A stretch of DNA of 64,000 bases from positions 186,001 to 250,000 of the forward strand of contig NZ_JOHY01000001.1 of assembly GCF_000721495.1 (NCBI RefSeq), written 5' to 3'. The notes beneath the pieces are model-generated. The model was not told where the DNA came from, did not search any database, and saw only the letters and a program-made list of their open reading frames with translations. This DNA is from Streptomyces sp. NRRL F-5123 (GTDB lineage Bacteria; Actinomycetota; Actinomycetes; Streptomycetales; Streptomycetaceae). The position numbers and the translations under genes are program-made. Positions within the stretch are counted from its first letter, which is position 1; each line of letters starts with the position of its first letter. Below, in pieces: positions 22,909 through 31,885 of this stretch.

Positions 22909-24117
22909 ATGATGTCTGAGGGTCGTACGACCGTTCCGGAAGCCGCTGTCGAGGCGGGCGGCAAGGTGGTGGTGTCCGGCACTGCCGGGGGAGAGGGCTC
23001 GTGGGCGCCGGTCATGGCGCTCACGCTGGGGATCGCGACGCTCGTCGGGAGCGAGTTCCTGCCCGCGAGCGTGCTGCCGGCCATGGCGTCGGACATCGGC
23101 GTCAGCGAGGGCACCGCCGGGCTGGCGGTCGCCGCGACGGCGGTCGCGGGCGCCCTGACGGCCCCGACCATCGGCGTGGCGCTGCCGCGCACGGACCGGC
23201 GGACGGTGCTGCTCTGGCTGCTCGCCCTGGCAGTGGTCTCCAACATGGTCGTGGCCCTGACCCCGAACTTCCCGCTGCTGCTGGTGGGACGGCTGGTGCT
23301 GGGCGCGGCGATAGCCGGCTTCTGGTCCTTCGCCCTCGGCGCGGGGATCCGGGCGATGCCCGGACGCGACCACGTGGTGTCCACCAGCCTCGCGCTCGGG
23401 GTGAGCGCGGCGACCATCGTCGGCGTGCCGCTGTCCTCGGTGCTGGGCGACGCGGTCGGCTGGCGGCCGGTGTTCTGGGCCGCCGCGGGCCTCAGCGTGC
23501 TGGCGCTCGCCGCGGTGGCGGCCACGCTGCCGCCGGTGCCCGCGCAGCCCGGTGCGGGGCTGGGCATGCTGCGCCGGGTGGTGGCAGGCCGCCGGCTGAT
23601 GGCCGGGGTCGGCTGCATCGCGCTGGTGGCCTTCGGCAACTTCGCCGCCTACCCCTTCATCCGGCTCGCGATCGAGCGCGTCACCGACGGCGGGACGGTC
23701 TGGCTGCTGCTCGGCTGGGGCGTGGGCGGGCTCGCCGGCAACCTCGCGGCGGGCCTGCTCGCCGCCCGGCTGCGGCTCGCGGTGGTCGCCGCGCCCGCGC
23801 TGCTCGGCGCGAGCCTGCTGCTGCTGGTCGCGACGACGAACCCGGTGGTCGCGACGGCCGGCATCGTCGTCTGGGGCGTCGGCTTCAACATGGTGCCCGT
23901 CGCCACCCAGCTGTGGGTCACCCGCGCGGAGCCGCGCAGCGTCGAGTCAGCGCTGTCCTTGCAGGTGGCGGCCTTCCAGGTGGCCATCACCGCCGGTTCG
24001 GCCGTCGGCGGCGCCGTGGTCGACAGCAGCGGTGTCCGCGCGGCGATGCTGCTCGGCGCCCTCGTGGCGCTGGCGGGCAGCGCCGGATTCGCCTCGCTGC
24101 GCACCCCTGAGGTCTGA
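22909..24117 (+). CDS. MFS exporter (DHA1/NepI type)
   Basis: This 402-aa protein has 12 predicted membrane helices, beginning at MALTLGIATLVGSEFLPASVLP and including the motif-A-like PRTDRRTVLLWLLALAVV and the antiporter-type motif-C region GVSAATIVGVPLSSVLGDAVGWRPVF. It probably exports a small molecule by proton antiport. Start ATG 22909 or 22912 (tandem). Its 3' end overlaps the tail of the convergent AraC gene by about 170 bp. Confidence 0.88.
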   Translation: MMSEGRTTVPEAAVEAGGKVVVSGTAGGEGSWAPVMALTLGIATLVGSEFLPASVLPAMASDIGVSEGTAGLAVAATAVAGALTAPTIGVALPRTDRRTVLLWLLALAVVSNMVVALTPNFPLLLVGRLVLGAAIAGFWSFALGAGIRAMPGRDHVVSTSLALGVSAATIVGVPLSSVLGDAVGWRPVFWAAAGLSVLALAAVAATLPPVPAQPGAGLGMLRRVVAGRRLMAGVGCIALVAFGNFAAYPFIRLAIERVTDGGTVWLLLGWGVGGLAGNLAAGLLAARLRLAVVAAPALLGASLLLLVATTNPVVATAGIVVWGVGFNMVPVATQLWVTRAEPRSVESALSLQVAAFQVAITAGSAVGGAVVDSSGVRAAMLLGALVALAGSAGFASLRTPEV

Positions 24118-24873
24118 GCGCCACACCTGCGGCGGCGTTCCGTGGTAGGCGGAGAACGCCCGGCTGAACGCCGCCGCCGAGCCGTATCCCACAGCGAACG
24201 CGACCTGCTCCACCGGCCGGTCGGTCGTGGCCAGCAGCACGCGGGCGTGCCGCATCCGCACCTCCCGCAGCACCTGCGCGGGTGTACGGCCCAGCACCCG
24301 GCGGAAGCGCTCTCCGAGCGACGAGCGCGACAGGTGCGCGACCCGCGCCATCCCCTCCACCGTCCACGGCCGCCCGGGATGCGCGTCGAGTGCGGACATG
24401 AGCGCGACGATCTGCGGGTCCGGGCCCTGCCGGGCGCGCTCGTCCTCGTCGAGGGACTGCAGCATCGCGGCCTGGATGAGCCCGCCGTAACTCGCCGCGA
24501 AGAGCGACTGCCCGCACGCCGGGTCGAGCGGGCAGATGCGGACGAGCTCGGCGATGCCGCGGTGGCGTTCGGCGAACTCCCGCGCCACCAGCGGGCTCGG
24601 CAGCGGCGGCACCGCCAGCAGCCGGCCCACCGCCAGTTCGGCCCGGGTCAGCGCGGTGAGCCGGTAGGCGGTGCGGGCGTCCACATGGAAGGCGTCCCCC
24701 GCGTGCAGGGCCTCGGCCCCCGACCCGTCGCCCGCCAGCCGCACGTCACCGTCCAGGACCAGCACCCAGACCGCCCCGTCCACCCCGCGCAGCGCCTCCC
24801 CGGCGTCGAGCGGGTACTTGCGCACGCCCACCAGTTCCCACGTGGGCGTGCCGCGCCCCCCACTCGCTGTCAT
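23947..24873 (-). CDS. AraC family regulator with antisense tail
   Basis: This 308-aa protein has an N-terminal cupin-like effector domain (VWVLVLDGDVRLAG, LHAGDAFHVDARTAYRL) and a C-terminal double helix-turn-helix (WTVEGMARVAHLSRSSLGERF, then VEQVAFAVGYGSAAAFSRAF followed by YHGTPPQVWR). The frame stays open about 55 codons past the usual AraC end, into the MFS gene on the other strand. The tail is Ala/Gly/His/Arg-rich and probably not functional. The family usually responds to small-molecule stress and controls linked exporters, so the MFS gene is the likely target. Confidence 0.85.
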   Translation of the reverse strand: MTASGGRGTPTWELVGVRKYPLDAGEALRGVDGAVWVLVLDGDVRLAGDGSGAEALHAGDAFHVDARTAYRLTALTRAELAVGRLLAVPPLPSPLVAREFAERHRGIAELVRICPLDPACGQSLFAASYGGLIQAAMLQSLDEDERARQGPDPQIVALMSALDAHPGRPWTVEGMARVAHLSRSSLGERFRRVLGRTPAQVLREVRMRHARVLLATTDRPVEQVAFAVGYGSAAAFSRAFSAYHGTPPQVWRSDLRGAQRGESGAARQRHEGAEQHRRADTAAVDHGAADGRTGGDGHLEGRHLQGQR

Positions 24874-25120
24874 GCCCCCGCAACGACGCGATGCCCTTCG
24901 GGTATTCCGACGCCCCGGGGGCGCCTCGGCGGTGTCCCGCGCGACCTTGCGATGGGTGGGTGGCTCGTCGCGCCCCTGAATACGCTCGCCCTCGCCCGCA
25001 AGGCCGGCCCCCGCAGGGGGAAGCGTTCGCAGCGGCAAGAAGGCCGTCGGCGACGCGCGCAAGCACGGCAGGACCACCGTCCTCGGCCCCGCCACCCGCA
25101 CCCTCACCGTGCTGCGCCCT

Positions 25121-25150
25121 GGGGGCGGGCACCGAACGGTGCCCGCCCCC
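25121..25150. terminator. Strong GC hairpin after the lipoprotein gene
   Basis: GGGGGCGGGCACC (25121-25133) and GGTGCCCGCCCCC (25138-25150) form a 13-bp perfect stem with loop GAAC, just past the stop of the leftward lipoprotein gene. The rest of the 24874-25158 gap shows no gene. Confidence 0.7.
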
Positions 25151-25158
25151 CGCGCGGT

Positions 25159-25611
25159 TCAGTAGCGCCAGTGCGGCTTCCCGGACACCGTCTCGCACGT
25201 GATGTCCCGCCCGTTCGCGTCCGTCGTGGTCGCCCCGAGGTCCGCGTTGCGGCAGAACTGGCCCGCCTTGTAGCAGTTCCCCGCGTTGGAGCGGATGCTG
25301 CACAGGGTCTTCTTCGCCGGCGCCGTGGTGTGCCGGACCGCGGGTCTCGCGGTCGTTCTCTTCGGCGCGGCCGTCTTCTTCGGCGCGGGCGGCGTGGTTG
25401 TCGTCGCCGGTGGCGTGGTCGGCGACGGGGATATGGTCGCCGGTTCCGTCGTGGTGGTGGGCGCCGGTGCGGTGGTGATGGTGCTTGCCGTCGCGGTCGG
25501 CGTGAGCGTCGCCGCGGAACCGGCGTCCGTGGTCCCGGCGGGCCCGCACGCGGCGAGCGTGAAGGCGGCGAACCCGCCGATGACTGCGACAACTGTGCGA
25601 GTGATCTTCAT
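25159..25611 (-). CDS. Secreted lipoprotein with Thr/Pro linker and C-terminal Cys domain
   Basis: This 150-aa protein has an N-terminal signal with lipobox FTLAAC (lipidated Cys22). Residues ~28-95 are a Thr/Pro/Ala-rich wall-spanning linker. The C-terminal ~50 residues contain four cysteines in LCSIRSNAGNC, KAGQFC and GRDITC, and probably form a small disulfide-stabilised extracellular domain. This domain type recurs in streptomycete exported proteins without known function. A strong hairpin follows the gene. Confidence 0.8.
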   Translation of the reverse strand: MKITRTVVAVIGGFAAFTLAACGPAGTTDAGSAATLTPTATASTITTAPAPTTTTEPATISPSPTTPPATTTTPPAPKKTAAPKRTTARPAVRHTTAPAKKTLCSIRSNAGNCYKAGQFCRNADLGATTTDANGRDITCETVSGKPHWRY

Positions 25612-25770
25612 GGCCGGAACAGTAGGGTCCGCCCGCCGCTGCCCGTGATGCGTTTCGTCCGGACTACGCAGCGCGCGCAGCCCCGACTGGACGAAGCGAC
25701 CGGATTCGGCGTACCCGTACCGGAGGGCGGGTACCGGAGCGGCTCGTACCGGGACCTCCGGGACGCCGGT

Positions 25771-26178
25771 TCAGGACGGCTCCGCCGTCGGTTGCGTGCT
25801 GTGCGGGGGTGGGTCGGCGGGCACCGCGTAGCCCGGGACGGAGGGCCAGCGGACCGTCAGGACGACCGAGGCCTCCTCGGCCTCCCAGGAGTGGCCGACG
25901 CCGCGGCCCCAGACGACGTAGTCGCCCTGCTCGGCGAGGACGACGCTGCGGTGCGGGAAGTCGAGGCGGAAGCGGCCGCTGATCAGGACCAGGAGGGCGG
26001 TGCGCCGCTCGCCCTGGACCCACGCGGCGCGGGTGTCACCGGGCGGATGGACGCCCCACTTGATCTCCAGGTCCTGGCTGTGCCGCGGGTCGCCCTCGGG
26101 CTTGAAGTGGCCGAGGAGCCAGCCGCGGTCGAGGGCAGCGTCGTGGGCCGCGCGGCCGGTGTAGACGGTGTCGTTCAC
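25771..26178 (-). CDS. Small cupin-like protein
   Basis: A GTG start at 26178 gives 135 aa. The beta-strand pattern WGVHPPGDTRAAWV, TALLVLISGRFRLDF and VVLAEQGDYVVWGRGVGHSW is that of a single-domain cupin, with a His in the second cupin motif. Metal ligands are incomplete, so catalysis is doubtful and a ligand-binding role is possible. It is isolated between a lipoprotein and a methyltransferase on the same strand. Confidence 0.65.
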   Translation of the reverse strand: MNDTVYTGRAAHDAALDRGWLLGHFKPEGDPRHSQDLEIKWGVHPPGDTRAAWVQGERRTALLVLISGRFRLDFPHRSVVLAEQGDYVVWGRGVGHSWEAEEASVVLTVRWPSVPGYAVPADPPPHSTQPTAEPS

Positions 26179-26228
26179 GCGGCCCGACGCTATCAAGGGC
26201 CCCCGCCGGGCCCGGGCGCCCCGCCGCC

Positions 26229-27041
26229 TCAGGCGAGGCCGTGGGCCAGCAGGGCGTGGTAGCGCAGCACGAGGCGCCCGTCCGGGCCCGCGTACTCCGG
26301 GACCAGTTCGTCGTACGCCGCCTTGATCCGGACCACCGTGCCGGGGCTCTGCCGGCTGACGGTCTGGCCGACAAGCCCCACCCCGGCCGCCGCGCCTCCC
26401 CACCATTCCTCCGCGCTCGCGAGGTGATCCCATGTCACCGGCGTGCAGGACACCTCGGCGAGCCCCGCGGCGGCCAGCAGCTCCGCGAAGCCCTCCTCCG
26501 TACGGGCGAAGTCCTCCGCCGGGTCGAGCCGCGGCTCCTCGGCCGCCTTCCGTGCCCCGGCCGCCTCCACGGCGCGGCCGAGCAGTTCGTGCCCCGCGCC
26601 CGCCGGGCTGCACCAGATCGTCGCGGCGACCCGCCCGCCGGGCCGTGCCGTCGCCCGCATGGACGCGACGGCCGCGGCGGGCCGACCGACGTGGTTGACC
26701 ACGAAATTGGCAACCACCGCGTCGAAGCTGCCGGGCTCGAACGGCAGGTCGGGGAGCACGGCGAGCCGGAAGTCAGCCTCCGGTGCCGCCTGCCGGGCCA
26801 GCTCGATCATGCCCGGCTCGGCGTCGACGGCGGTCACCCGGGCACCGCGCGCGCCCGCCGCGGCCGCGACGGTGCCGGCCCCCGTGCCGACGTCGAGCAG
26901 CCGGACCCCGGGGCCCGCCCCGGCCGCGTCCAGCAGCGCCGGCGCGGTGTGCGCGCACAGCTTGGCGAAGCTGTCCCGGAAGGCCGCGGCCCTTCCCGAC
27001 CAGATCTGCCGTTCCGCCTCGTCGAAGTCCCCCACGCCCAC
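26229..27041 (-). CDS. Class I SAM-dependent methyltransferase
   Basis: This 270-aa protein has motif I RLLDVGTGAGTVAAAAG, the acidic ribose-binding TAVDAEPGM, DAVVANFVVNHVG (motif II) and RPGGRVAATIW (motif III). It resembles UbiE/Methyltransf_11 small-molecule methyltransferases. Start GTG 27041. It lies 72 bp after the berberine-bridge-type oxidase on the same strand, so the two may be cotranscribed. The substrate is not predictable. Confidence 0.82.
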   Translation of the reverse strand: MGVGDFDEAERQIWSGRAAAFRDSFAKLCAHTAPALLDAAGAGPGVRLLDVGTGAGTVAAAAGARGARVTAVDAEPGMIELARQAAPEADFRLAVLPDLPFEPGSFDAVVANFVVNHVGRPAAAVASMRATARPGGRVAATIWCSPAGAGHELLGRAVEAAGARKAAEEPRLDPAEDFARTEEGFAELLAAAGLAEVSCTPVTWDHLASAEEWWGGAAAGVGLVGQTVSRQSPGTVVRIKAAYDELVPEYAGPDGRLVLRYHALLAHGLA

Positions 27042-27112
27042 CCGGCCCCCTTCTCCGCTGCTGCCGGCCGGACGCCCCGGCGGCCACCGCGGACTCTACC
27101 GAGGGCCCCGGC

Positions 27113-28759
27113 CTACCCCGGCACGGCGACGGACTGCTCGTGGTGGAAGACGTCGTGCGGGTCCCAGGCCTGCTTGACCTGCTGGAGGCGTTCGTAGCCG
27201 CCCTTGTAGTAGAGCCGGTGCCAGGACTGGCCCGAGGTGTTGAGCCGCCGGTCCGACAGGTCGACGTCGGGGTAGTTGATGTAGCAGCCGTCGGTGTTGG
27301 CGTCCCTGGTCGCCGGGTCGTCCGGATCGGCGATGACCGGGACGCCGCCGGTCGGCCGGTGGACGTCGCGGTAGAGGTCGCGGATCCAGCGCAGGTGCGG
27401 GGCGGCGATCCCGGGGTCCAGCTCGGCGTCCCGGTAGTCGAAGAGGCCGTTCTCGTCGGCGTCGACGCCCCAGGTCCAGTAGACCTGGTACTGCAGCTTG
27501 AGCACCGACGAGCGCTGCGGCACCGCCGTGGCGCCGGGCGCCCGGTCGTTGACGGCGCCGCCGTAGGAGTCGACCTGGACCAGGGCGTCGGGATTGCTGT
27601 ACCCGGGGTCGGTCAGATGGCGCTGGATCGCCTCGATCTGGTGGTCGGTGAAGCCCCTCGTCATGTAGGCCGACTTGTACTTGCCGCAGCGGTTGGGCCC
27701 CGAGTCGTTGAGGCTCTGGGTCGCGGTGAGCCACGGCAGCAGGGTGGGGATGAACAGCCCGCCCTGCGCGGGGTGCTCGCCGATCGCCTGGTCCAGCGGC
27801 TGCTCCCGCACCAGTTGGGTGCTGCCCGAACGGAAGTCCGCGGTGATCCAGTCCAGGAAGGCGGCGAGCCGCGCGGGGGAATCCGGCTTCGTCCCGTCCA
27901 TCTGCACGGTCAGGCCGACCTTGCCCGCGCTCTTGTGGGTGAGCTTGAGCAGGCTGAACATGTCCCGGTAGCCGTAGGACCTGAACGGCGAGGCCGGGAG
28001 CCGGCCCGCGGCCTCGTACTCGAAGAACTGCCCGTAGCGGCGGACCAGCGAGCGGAAGAGCTCGGGGCGGTCGGTGAAGTCCTGCCAATCCCATGCGACG
28101 GCCCGCAGCAGCACCTGGGCGGGCGGCTGGGGCAGCCCGCGGAACCAGTAGCGCGTGATCACCCCGAAGTTGCCGCCGCCCCCGCCCGTGTGCGCCCACC
28201 ACAGGTCGCGCAGCGCGGGATCCTCCGAATCCTTGCGGGCCACGGTCTTCCTCGGGTGCTTGCCGTCCGCGGCCGTCACGACCTCGACCGCGTACAGGTA
28301 ATCCACCGTCAGCCCGAACAGCCGGGACAGCAGCCCGTATCCGCCCCCCGACACGTGCCCCCCGAGCCCCACGGAATAGCAGGAGCCGCCCGGCAGCGCG
28401 AGTCCCGTCGTCCGGTAGAGCTGCGTCGTGCTGTCCCAGTTGGTCGCACCGGCCTCGATGCAGTACGCGTCCATCTCGGGATCGAAGTGGACGCCGTTCA
28501 TCCGGCTCACGTCCACGATGACCCCGACGTCCGGCGACGACACGAAATTCTCGTAGCAATGCCCGCCCGAGCGCACCGTGATCCGCCGCCGGGACCCAGC
28601 CGGCCGGGCCAGATACGTACGCAGCGCCTCGACCACGTCGTCGGCCGACGAGGCCACCACGACGGAATCCGGCGTGGCGATCCATCGCTGGTTGAACCCC
28701 CTGCGCAGCGCGTCGTACCGCGCGTCGCCGGGTGTCACTTCGATCGGATGCGTCGACAT
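27113..28759 (-). CDS. FAD-linked oxidase with BBE domain (bicovalent flavin)
   Basis: This 548-aa enzyme of the berberine-bridge/hexose-oxidase type has His67 in RSGGHCYENF and Cys127 in GGSCYSVGLGGHVSGGGYG, placed for 8-alpha-histidyl and 6-S-cysteinyl FAD attachment. The C-terminal BBE motif is INYPDVDL followed by WHRLYYKGGYERLQQVKQAWDP. Such enzymes oxidise alcohols, sugars or alkaloid C-N bonds with O2. No signal peptide is seen. ATG at 28759 has AGGGGG 6 nt upstream. It could act in secondary metabolism but is 7 kb from the cluster. Confidence 0.9.
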   Translation of the reverse strand: MSTHPIEVTPGDARYDALRRGFNQRWIATPDSVVVASSADDVVEALRTYLARPAGSRRRITVRSGGHCYENFVSSPDVGVIVDVSRMNGVHFDPEMDAYCIEAGATNWDSTTQLYRTTGLALPGGSCYSVGLGGHVSGGGYGLLSRLFGLTVDYLYAVEVVTAADGKHPRKTVARKDSEDPALRDLWWAHTGGGGGNFGVITRYWFRGLPQPPAQVLLRAVAWDWQDFTDRPELFRSLVRRYGQFFEYEAAGRLPASPFRSYGYRDMFSLLKLTHKSAGKVGLTVQMDGTKPDSPARLAAFLDWITADFRSGSTQLVREQPLDQAIGEHPAQGGLFIPTLLPWLTATQSLNDSGPNRCGKYKSAYMTRGFTDHQIEAIQRHLTDPGYSNPDALVQVDSYGGAVNDRAPGATAVPQRSSVLKLQYQVYWTWGVDADENGLFDYRDAELDPGIAAPHLRWIRDLYRDVHRPTGGVPVIADPDDPATRDANTDGCYINYPDVDLSDRRLNTSGQSWHRLYYKGGYERLQQVKQAWDPHDVFHHEQSVAVPG

Positions 28760-28966
28760 GTCTGCCCCCTGGACCCCTGGAACCGCTGAAACTCCCCTTG
28801 TTCACTCAAGGTTACTCTATGCTTACGCTGTGTCACTACTCCGAACGGGTGAATGCGACGGCAGGCTCCGCGGACCCGGCTCCGGCCCGGCGAGGGCCAG
28901 TGCGGCGAAGGCACGGGCGGGCTGGGCGGCTTGGGCGCGGGCCGGGCGTGAGCGGATACTGGGGCA

Positions 28967-29104
28967 ATGGCCCTGCTGGTGTTCATGACGCCGCCCGGAC
29001 CGGTCATCCTGCTCGGGGTGCCGGCCTTCGTCGATCACGCGCCGCTGCGCGCGGTCCGCGCCGGGATGCTGCCCTGCCGCGGCGCCGGGCCCCTCCCCGG
29101 ATGA
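28967..29104 (+). CDS. Possible 45-aa ORF coupled to the GNAT fusion gene
   Basis: ATG 28967 opens a 45-codon frame whose TGA overlaps the next ATG (ATGA at 29101). GGGG precedes the start. The product is hydrophobic at first (MALLVFMTPPGPVILLGVPAF) and ends LPCRGAGPLPG. No family is recognised. The overlap suggests it may set translation of the acetyltransferase gene, which has no good ribosome-binding site of its own. Confidence 0.3.
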   Translation: MALLVFMTPPGPVILLGVPAFVDHAPLRAVRAGMLPCRGAGPLPG

Positions 29105-30030
29105 GCGGCGAGGCGGCGCCCGGCGGGCCGCCGGGCCGGGTACCCGGCGAAGTGCGCTCCGCCCGGCTGGTGCTGACCCCGCTCGACCTGGACGCGGACG
29201 CCCCCGGCCTGCACCTCGCGTACGGCGACCCGCGGGTCTCGCGCCCCTGGGCGGACGAGGAGGCTCCCCGGGACGAGGCCGAGACCCGCGAGCGGCTCGC
29301 CGCCCGGGCCGAGCGGCCCGACGGACGCCTGTGGACGATCCGGCGCGCGGGTGAGCCGGACGCGCTCGGCCTCGTCGAACTCGCCGGCGTCACCCCGACG
29401 CCCTGGCTCTCGTGGATGCTGCGGCGCGCGCAGTGGCGGCGCGGCATCACCGGCGAGGCGGTCGCCGCTCTCGTGGAGCACCTCTTCGCGGCCGAGGGCC
29501 TGGAGCGTGTCGAGGCGTGGGCCGACGCGGTGAACACCGGCTCGATCGGCGTCGCCCGGCGCGCCGGACTGACCGAGCGGGGCCGCTTCACGATGTCCAC
29601 GCCGGTCGGCGGCACCCGGGAGAAGGTGGTGCTCGGCCGGGTCCGGGAGCCGCACCCGCAGCGCTTCCACCTCGCGCACCCGGTGCTCCCGGTGCGGGAC
29701 GTCGAGGCCACCCTCGACCTGCTGCACGCCGGGCTCGGCCTCGAACCGGGCTTCCGCGTCGGCGAACCCGCGCGCTACGCCGCCGCGCGGCTCGGCCCGT
29801 GGTCGGTCGGTCCCGGCCTGCGGCTCACCCTCACGCCCGGCGGAGAGCCGATCGCGGCGGTGACGGTCGCCCTCGACGCCGGTGTCCCGCTCGCCGGGCT
29901 CGCGGACCGCTGGACCGCCGCGGGCGGGCGGACCGGCGGGCCTGTGCGGCGCATGCCCTGGGGCGACCACGAGCTGTGCTGCCTGCTGCCCGAGGGCCAC
30001 CGGCTGCTCATCGGCGGCCCGCCGTCCTGA
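29101..30030 (+). CDS. GNAT acetyltransferase fused to a glyoxalase-like (VOC) domain
   Basis: This 309-aa protein has residues ~15-185 as a RimJ/RimL-type GNAT fold: VRSARLVLTPLDLDADAPG, WLSWMLRRAQWRRGITGEAV (acetyl-CoA loop) and VEAWADAVNTGSIGVARRAGL. Residues ~190-309 form a single VOC/glyoxalase module: HPVLPVRDVEATLDLLHAGLG and WGDHELCCLLPEGHRLLIGG. The fusion suggests acetylation coupled to binding of a small ligand, as in resistance proteins. No metal-binding set is complete. The start ATG overlaps the stop of a 45-codon ORF. Confidence 0.78.
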   Translation: MSGEAAPGGPPGRVPGEVRSARLVLTPLDLDADAPGLHLAYGDPRVSRPWADEEAPRDEAETRERLAARAERPDGRLWTIRRAGEPDALGLVELAGVTPTPWLSWMLRRAQWRRGITGEAVAALVEHLFAAEGLERVEAWADAVNTGSIGVARRAGLTERGRFTMSTPVGGTREKVVLGRVREPHPQRFHLAHPVLPVRDVEATLDLLHAGLGLEPGFRVGEPARYAAARLGPWSVGPGLRLTLTPGGEPIAAVTVALDAGVPLAGLADRWTAAGGRTGGPVRRMPWGDHELCCLLPEGHRLLIGGPPS

Positions 30031-30065
30031 CCCCCGGTCGGCGGAGGGGGCGCGGGGGCGCGCGG

Positions 30066-31724
30066 TCAGAGCGAGTGGATCTCCAGGTTGTCCTTGATCC
30101 GGTCGAAGATCTGCTCGCCCTGCTGCGACTGGATCTTGGCGGCCGGCATCACGACGTCGAGGGTGTACAGGTCACCCGTGCCGCTGACGACGTCCAGTTC
30201 GAGCTCGCGCAGCGCGGGCTTGTCGTCGTCCGAGAGGTCGGTGTAGTGGAGGTCGAGCCGGGCGGCCGGCTCGCCCTGCTGGTCGGCCTCGGTGACCGTC
30301 CCGTCGGCCTCGTCCACGGTGTCGCTGTAGCTGACCGTGCCACCGCCCTTGTACCAGTCCAGGTTGGCGTTCGCGACGGCCGCCGCGCTGCGCTTCTCGC
30401 CCTGGGACTTGGTGAAGGTCACCCGGAAGACCTTGTGCGGGTCGGTGTACGTGACGGCCTTGTCGTCGATGCTGCGCACGTAGTCGCCGGGCACCGCGAG
30501 GGTGGCGCCGACACCCTTCTCGTCGTACGACTTCCAGCCCTTCGGGATCCCCCCGCCGCCGCCGAACGGCGACACCACCACGACCACGGCCGCCGCCACC
30601 ACGACGGCCGCCGCCCCCGCGGTGACCGTACGGCCGCGGCGGCTGCGGGGCAGCACCCGTATCGCACGGCCCGGCGGGGGGACGGCGGCCGGTGCGGCGG
30701 CCGCCGGCGCCGCGGGCTGCGCGGGGACGCGCGGCGGGTCGAGCACGGCGCGCAGCTCGTCGGCGACGCGGGCTGCCGTCGTCCGCGCGGCCGGCTCCTT
30801 GCGCAGCAGCCCCAGCACCGGCGCGGCGAGCGCGCCCGCCTGGCGCGGCGCGGGCAGCTCGGCGAGCAGCACCGCCTGGAAGGTCGACGGGGTGGCCTGC
30901 CGGCGGAAGGGCGACACGCCCTCCACGGCCTGGTAGAGGACGACGCCGAGCGACCACAGGTCCGACTCGGGTCCCGGCCGGTGCCCCAGCACCCGCTCGG
31001 GGGCGATGTACTCGGGGGATCCGATGAAGGCGCCGGTCTCCGTGAGCGGCTCCTCGCCCTCGACCTGGGCGATGCCGAAGTCGGTGAGCACCACCCGGTC
31101 GTGCCGCCCGAGCAGGATGTTCGCCGGCTTCACGTCCCGGTGCAGCACCCCGGCCTCGTGCGCGGCGGACAGCGCGCCCAGCACGGCGAGCCCGATCCGG
31201 GCGGCCTCGCGCGGCGGCAGCGTGCCCTCGGCCAGCACCTCGGCGAGCGACCGGCCGCGTACCAGCTCCATGACGATCCACGGCCGGCCGTCCTCGACGA
31301 CCACGTCGTGCACGGTCACCACGGACGGGTGGTCGATACGGGCGGCGGCGCGCGCCTCGCGCTGCATCCGCAGATGGGCCGTCTCACGCTGGGGACCCGT
31401 CATGTGGTCGGGCACCCGGGGCTCCTTGACCGCCACGTCGCGGTCCACGACCTCGTCGTGCGCCCGCCACACCGTGCCCATCCCGCCGTAGCCCAGCCGC
31501 TCCAGCAGCCGGTAGCGCCCGCCGACCAGCCGCGCGGCGCCGCTCGCGCCCTCCGGCCGGCCGACGGAAGCGGAGGCGGGCGGGGGCGCGGAGGCGGACG
31601 GGGGAGCGGCGGAGACGTCGGCGGCGGGTCCGGGCGGCTTCAGCTCGTAGCTGGTCGTCGGATGCGTGCCCTTGTGCGCGGGCTCGCCGCCCGTGCCCCC
31701 GTTCGTTGCCATGAGGCGCATCAT
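30066..31724 (-). CDS. Membrane-anchored Hanks-type Ser/Thr protein kinase
   Basis: This 552-aa protein has a disordered N-terminal Pro/Ser/Ala segment of about 65 residues, then a kinase domain with the glycine loop RLGYGGMGTVW, Lys100 in DVAVKEP, catalytic Asp197 in HRDVKPANILL and DFG at 215-217. A Pro/Ala linker leads to one membrane helix at ~367-385. The extracellular C-terminal ~165 residues (from GGIPKGWKSYDEKG) are a small lipoprotein-like sensor domain, not PASTA repeats. Start may instead be ATG 31709. It converges with the GNAT fusion gene. Confidence 0.9.
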   Translation of the reverse strand: MMRLMATNGGTGGEPAHKGTHPTTSYELKPPGPAADVSAAPPSASAPPPASASVGRPEGASGAARLVGGRYRLLERLGYGGMGTVWRAHDEVVDRDVAVKEPRVPDHMTGPQRETAHLRMQREARAAARIDHPSVVTVHDVVVEDGRPWIVMELVRGRSLAEVLAEGTLPPREAARIGLAVLGALSAAHEAGVLHRDVKPANILLGRHDRVVLTDFGIAQVEGEEPLTETGAFIGSPEYIAPERVLGHRPGPESDLWSLGVVLYQAVEGVSPFRRQATPSTFQAVLLAELPAPRQAGALAAPVLGLLRKEPAARTTAARVADELRAVLDPPRVPAQPAAPAAAAPAAVPPPGRAIRVLPRSRRGRTVTAGAAAVVVAAAVVVVVSPFGGGGGIPKGWKSYDEKGVGATLAVPGDYVRSIDDKAVTYTDPHKVFRVTFTKSQGEKRSAAAVANANLDWYKGGGTVSYSDTVDEADGTVTEADQQGEPAARLDLHYTDLSDDDKPALRELELDVVSGTGDLYTLDVVMPAAKIQSQQGEQIFDRIKDNLEIHSL

Positions 31725-31811
31725 TCCAGTCCCGCTGCGGCCGGGAGCGCCCGGACCGGGGGCTGTGGCGAAGGTGTGACCGGGCGGTGCGCGGTGGGGG
31801 TCCCGCAGTGG

Positions 31812-31843
31812 TTGACCTTGCCCCCGGGGGCAAGGTCTACGCT
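31812..31843 (+). promoter_or_regulatory. MerR-type promoter with palindromic operator
   Basis: TTGACC (31812-31817) and TACGCT (31838-31843) are 20 bp apart, the stretched spacing typical of MerR-activated promoters. A perfect 24-bp palindrome with half-site GACCTTGCCCCC (31814-31837) fills the spacer. This is the textbook MerR layout, so the fusion gene 43 bp downstream is almost certainly autoregulated by promoter twisting. Confidence 0.8.
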
Positions 31844-31885
31844 CGCAGCGGCTGCCCGGGGAGGGCTGCCCGGGAGGTGGAGGAC

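Noticed and set aside
24952..25120. Possible remnant gene with KKAVGDARKHG-like codons between the AraC and lipoprotein genes
   Set aside because: No start with a ribosome-binding site and no stop-bounded frame of sensible composition; treated as non-coding.
28796..28811. CCTTG-TTCACT-CAAGG repeat upstream of the BBE-type oxidase
   Set aside because: Arms of 5 bp are expected by chance at this scale, and no regulator is adjacent.
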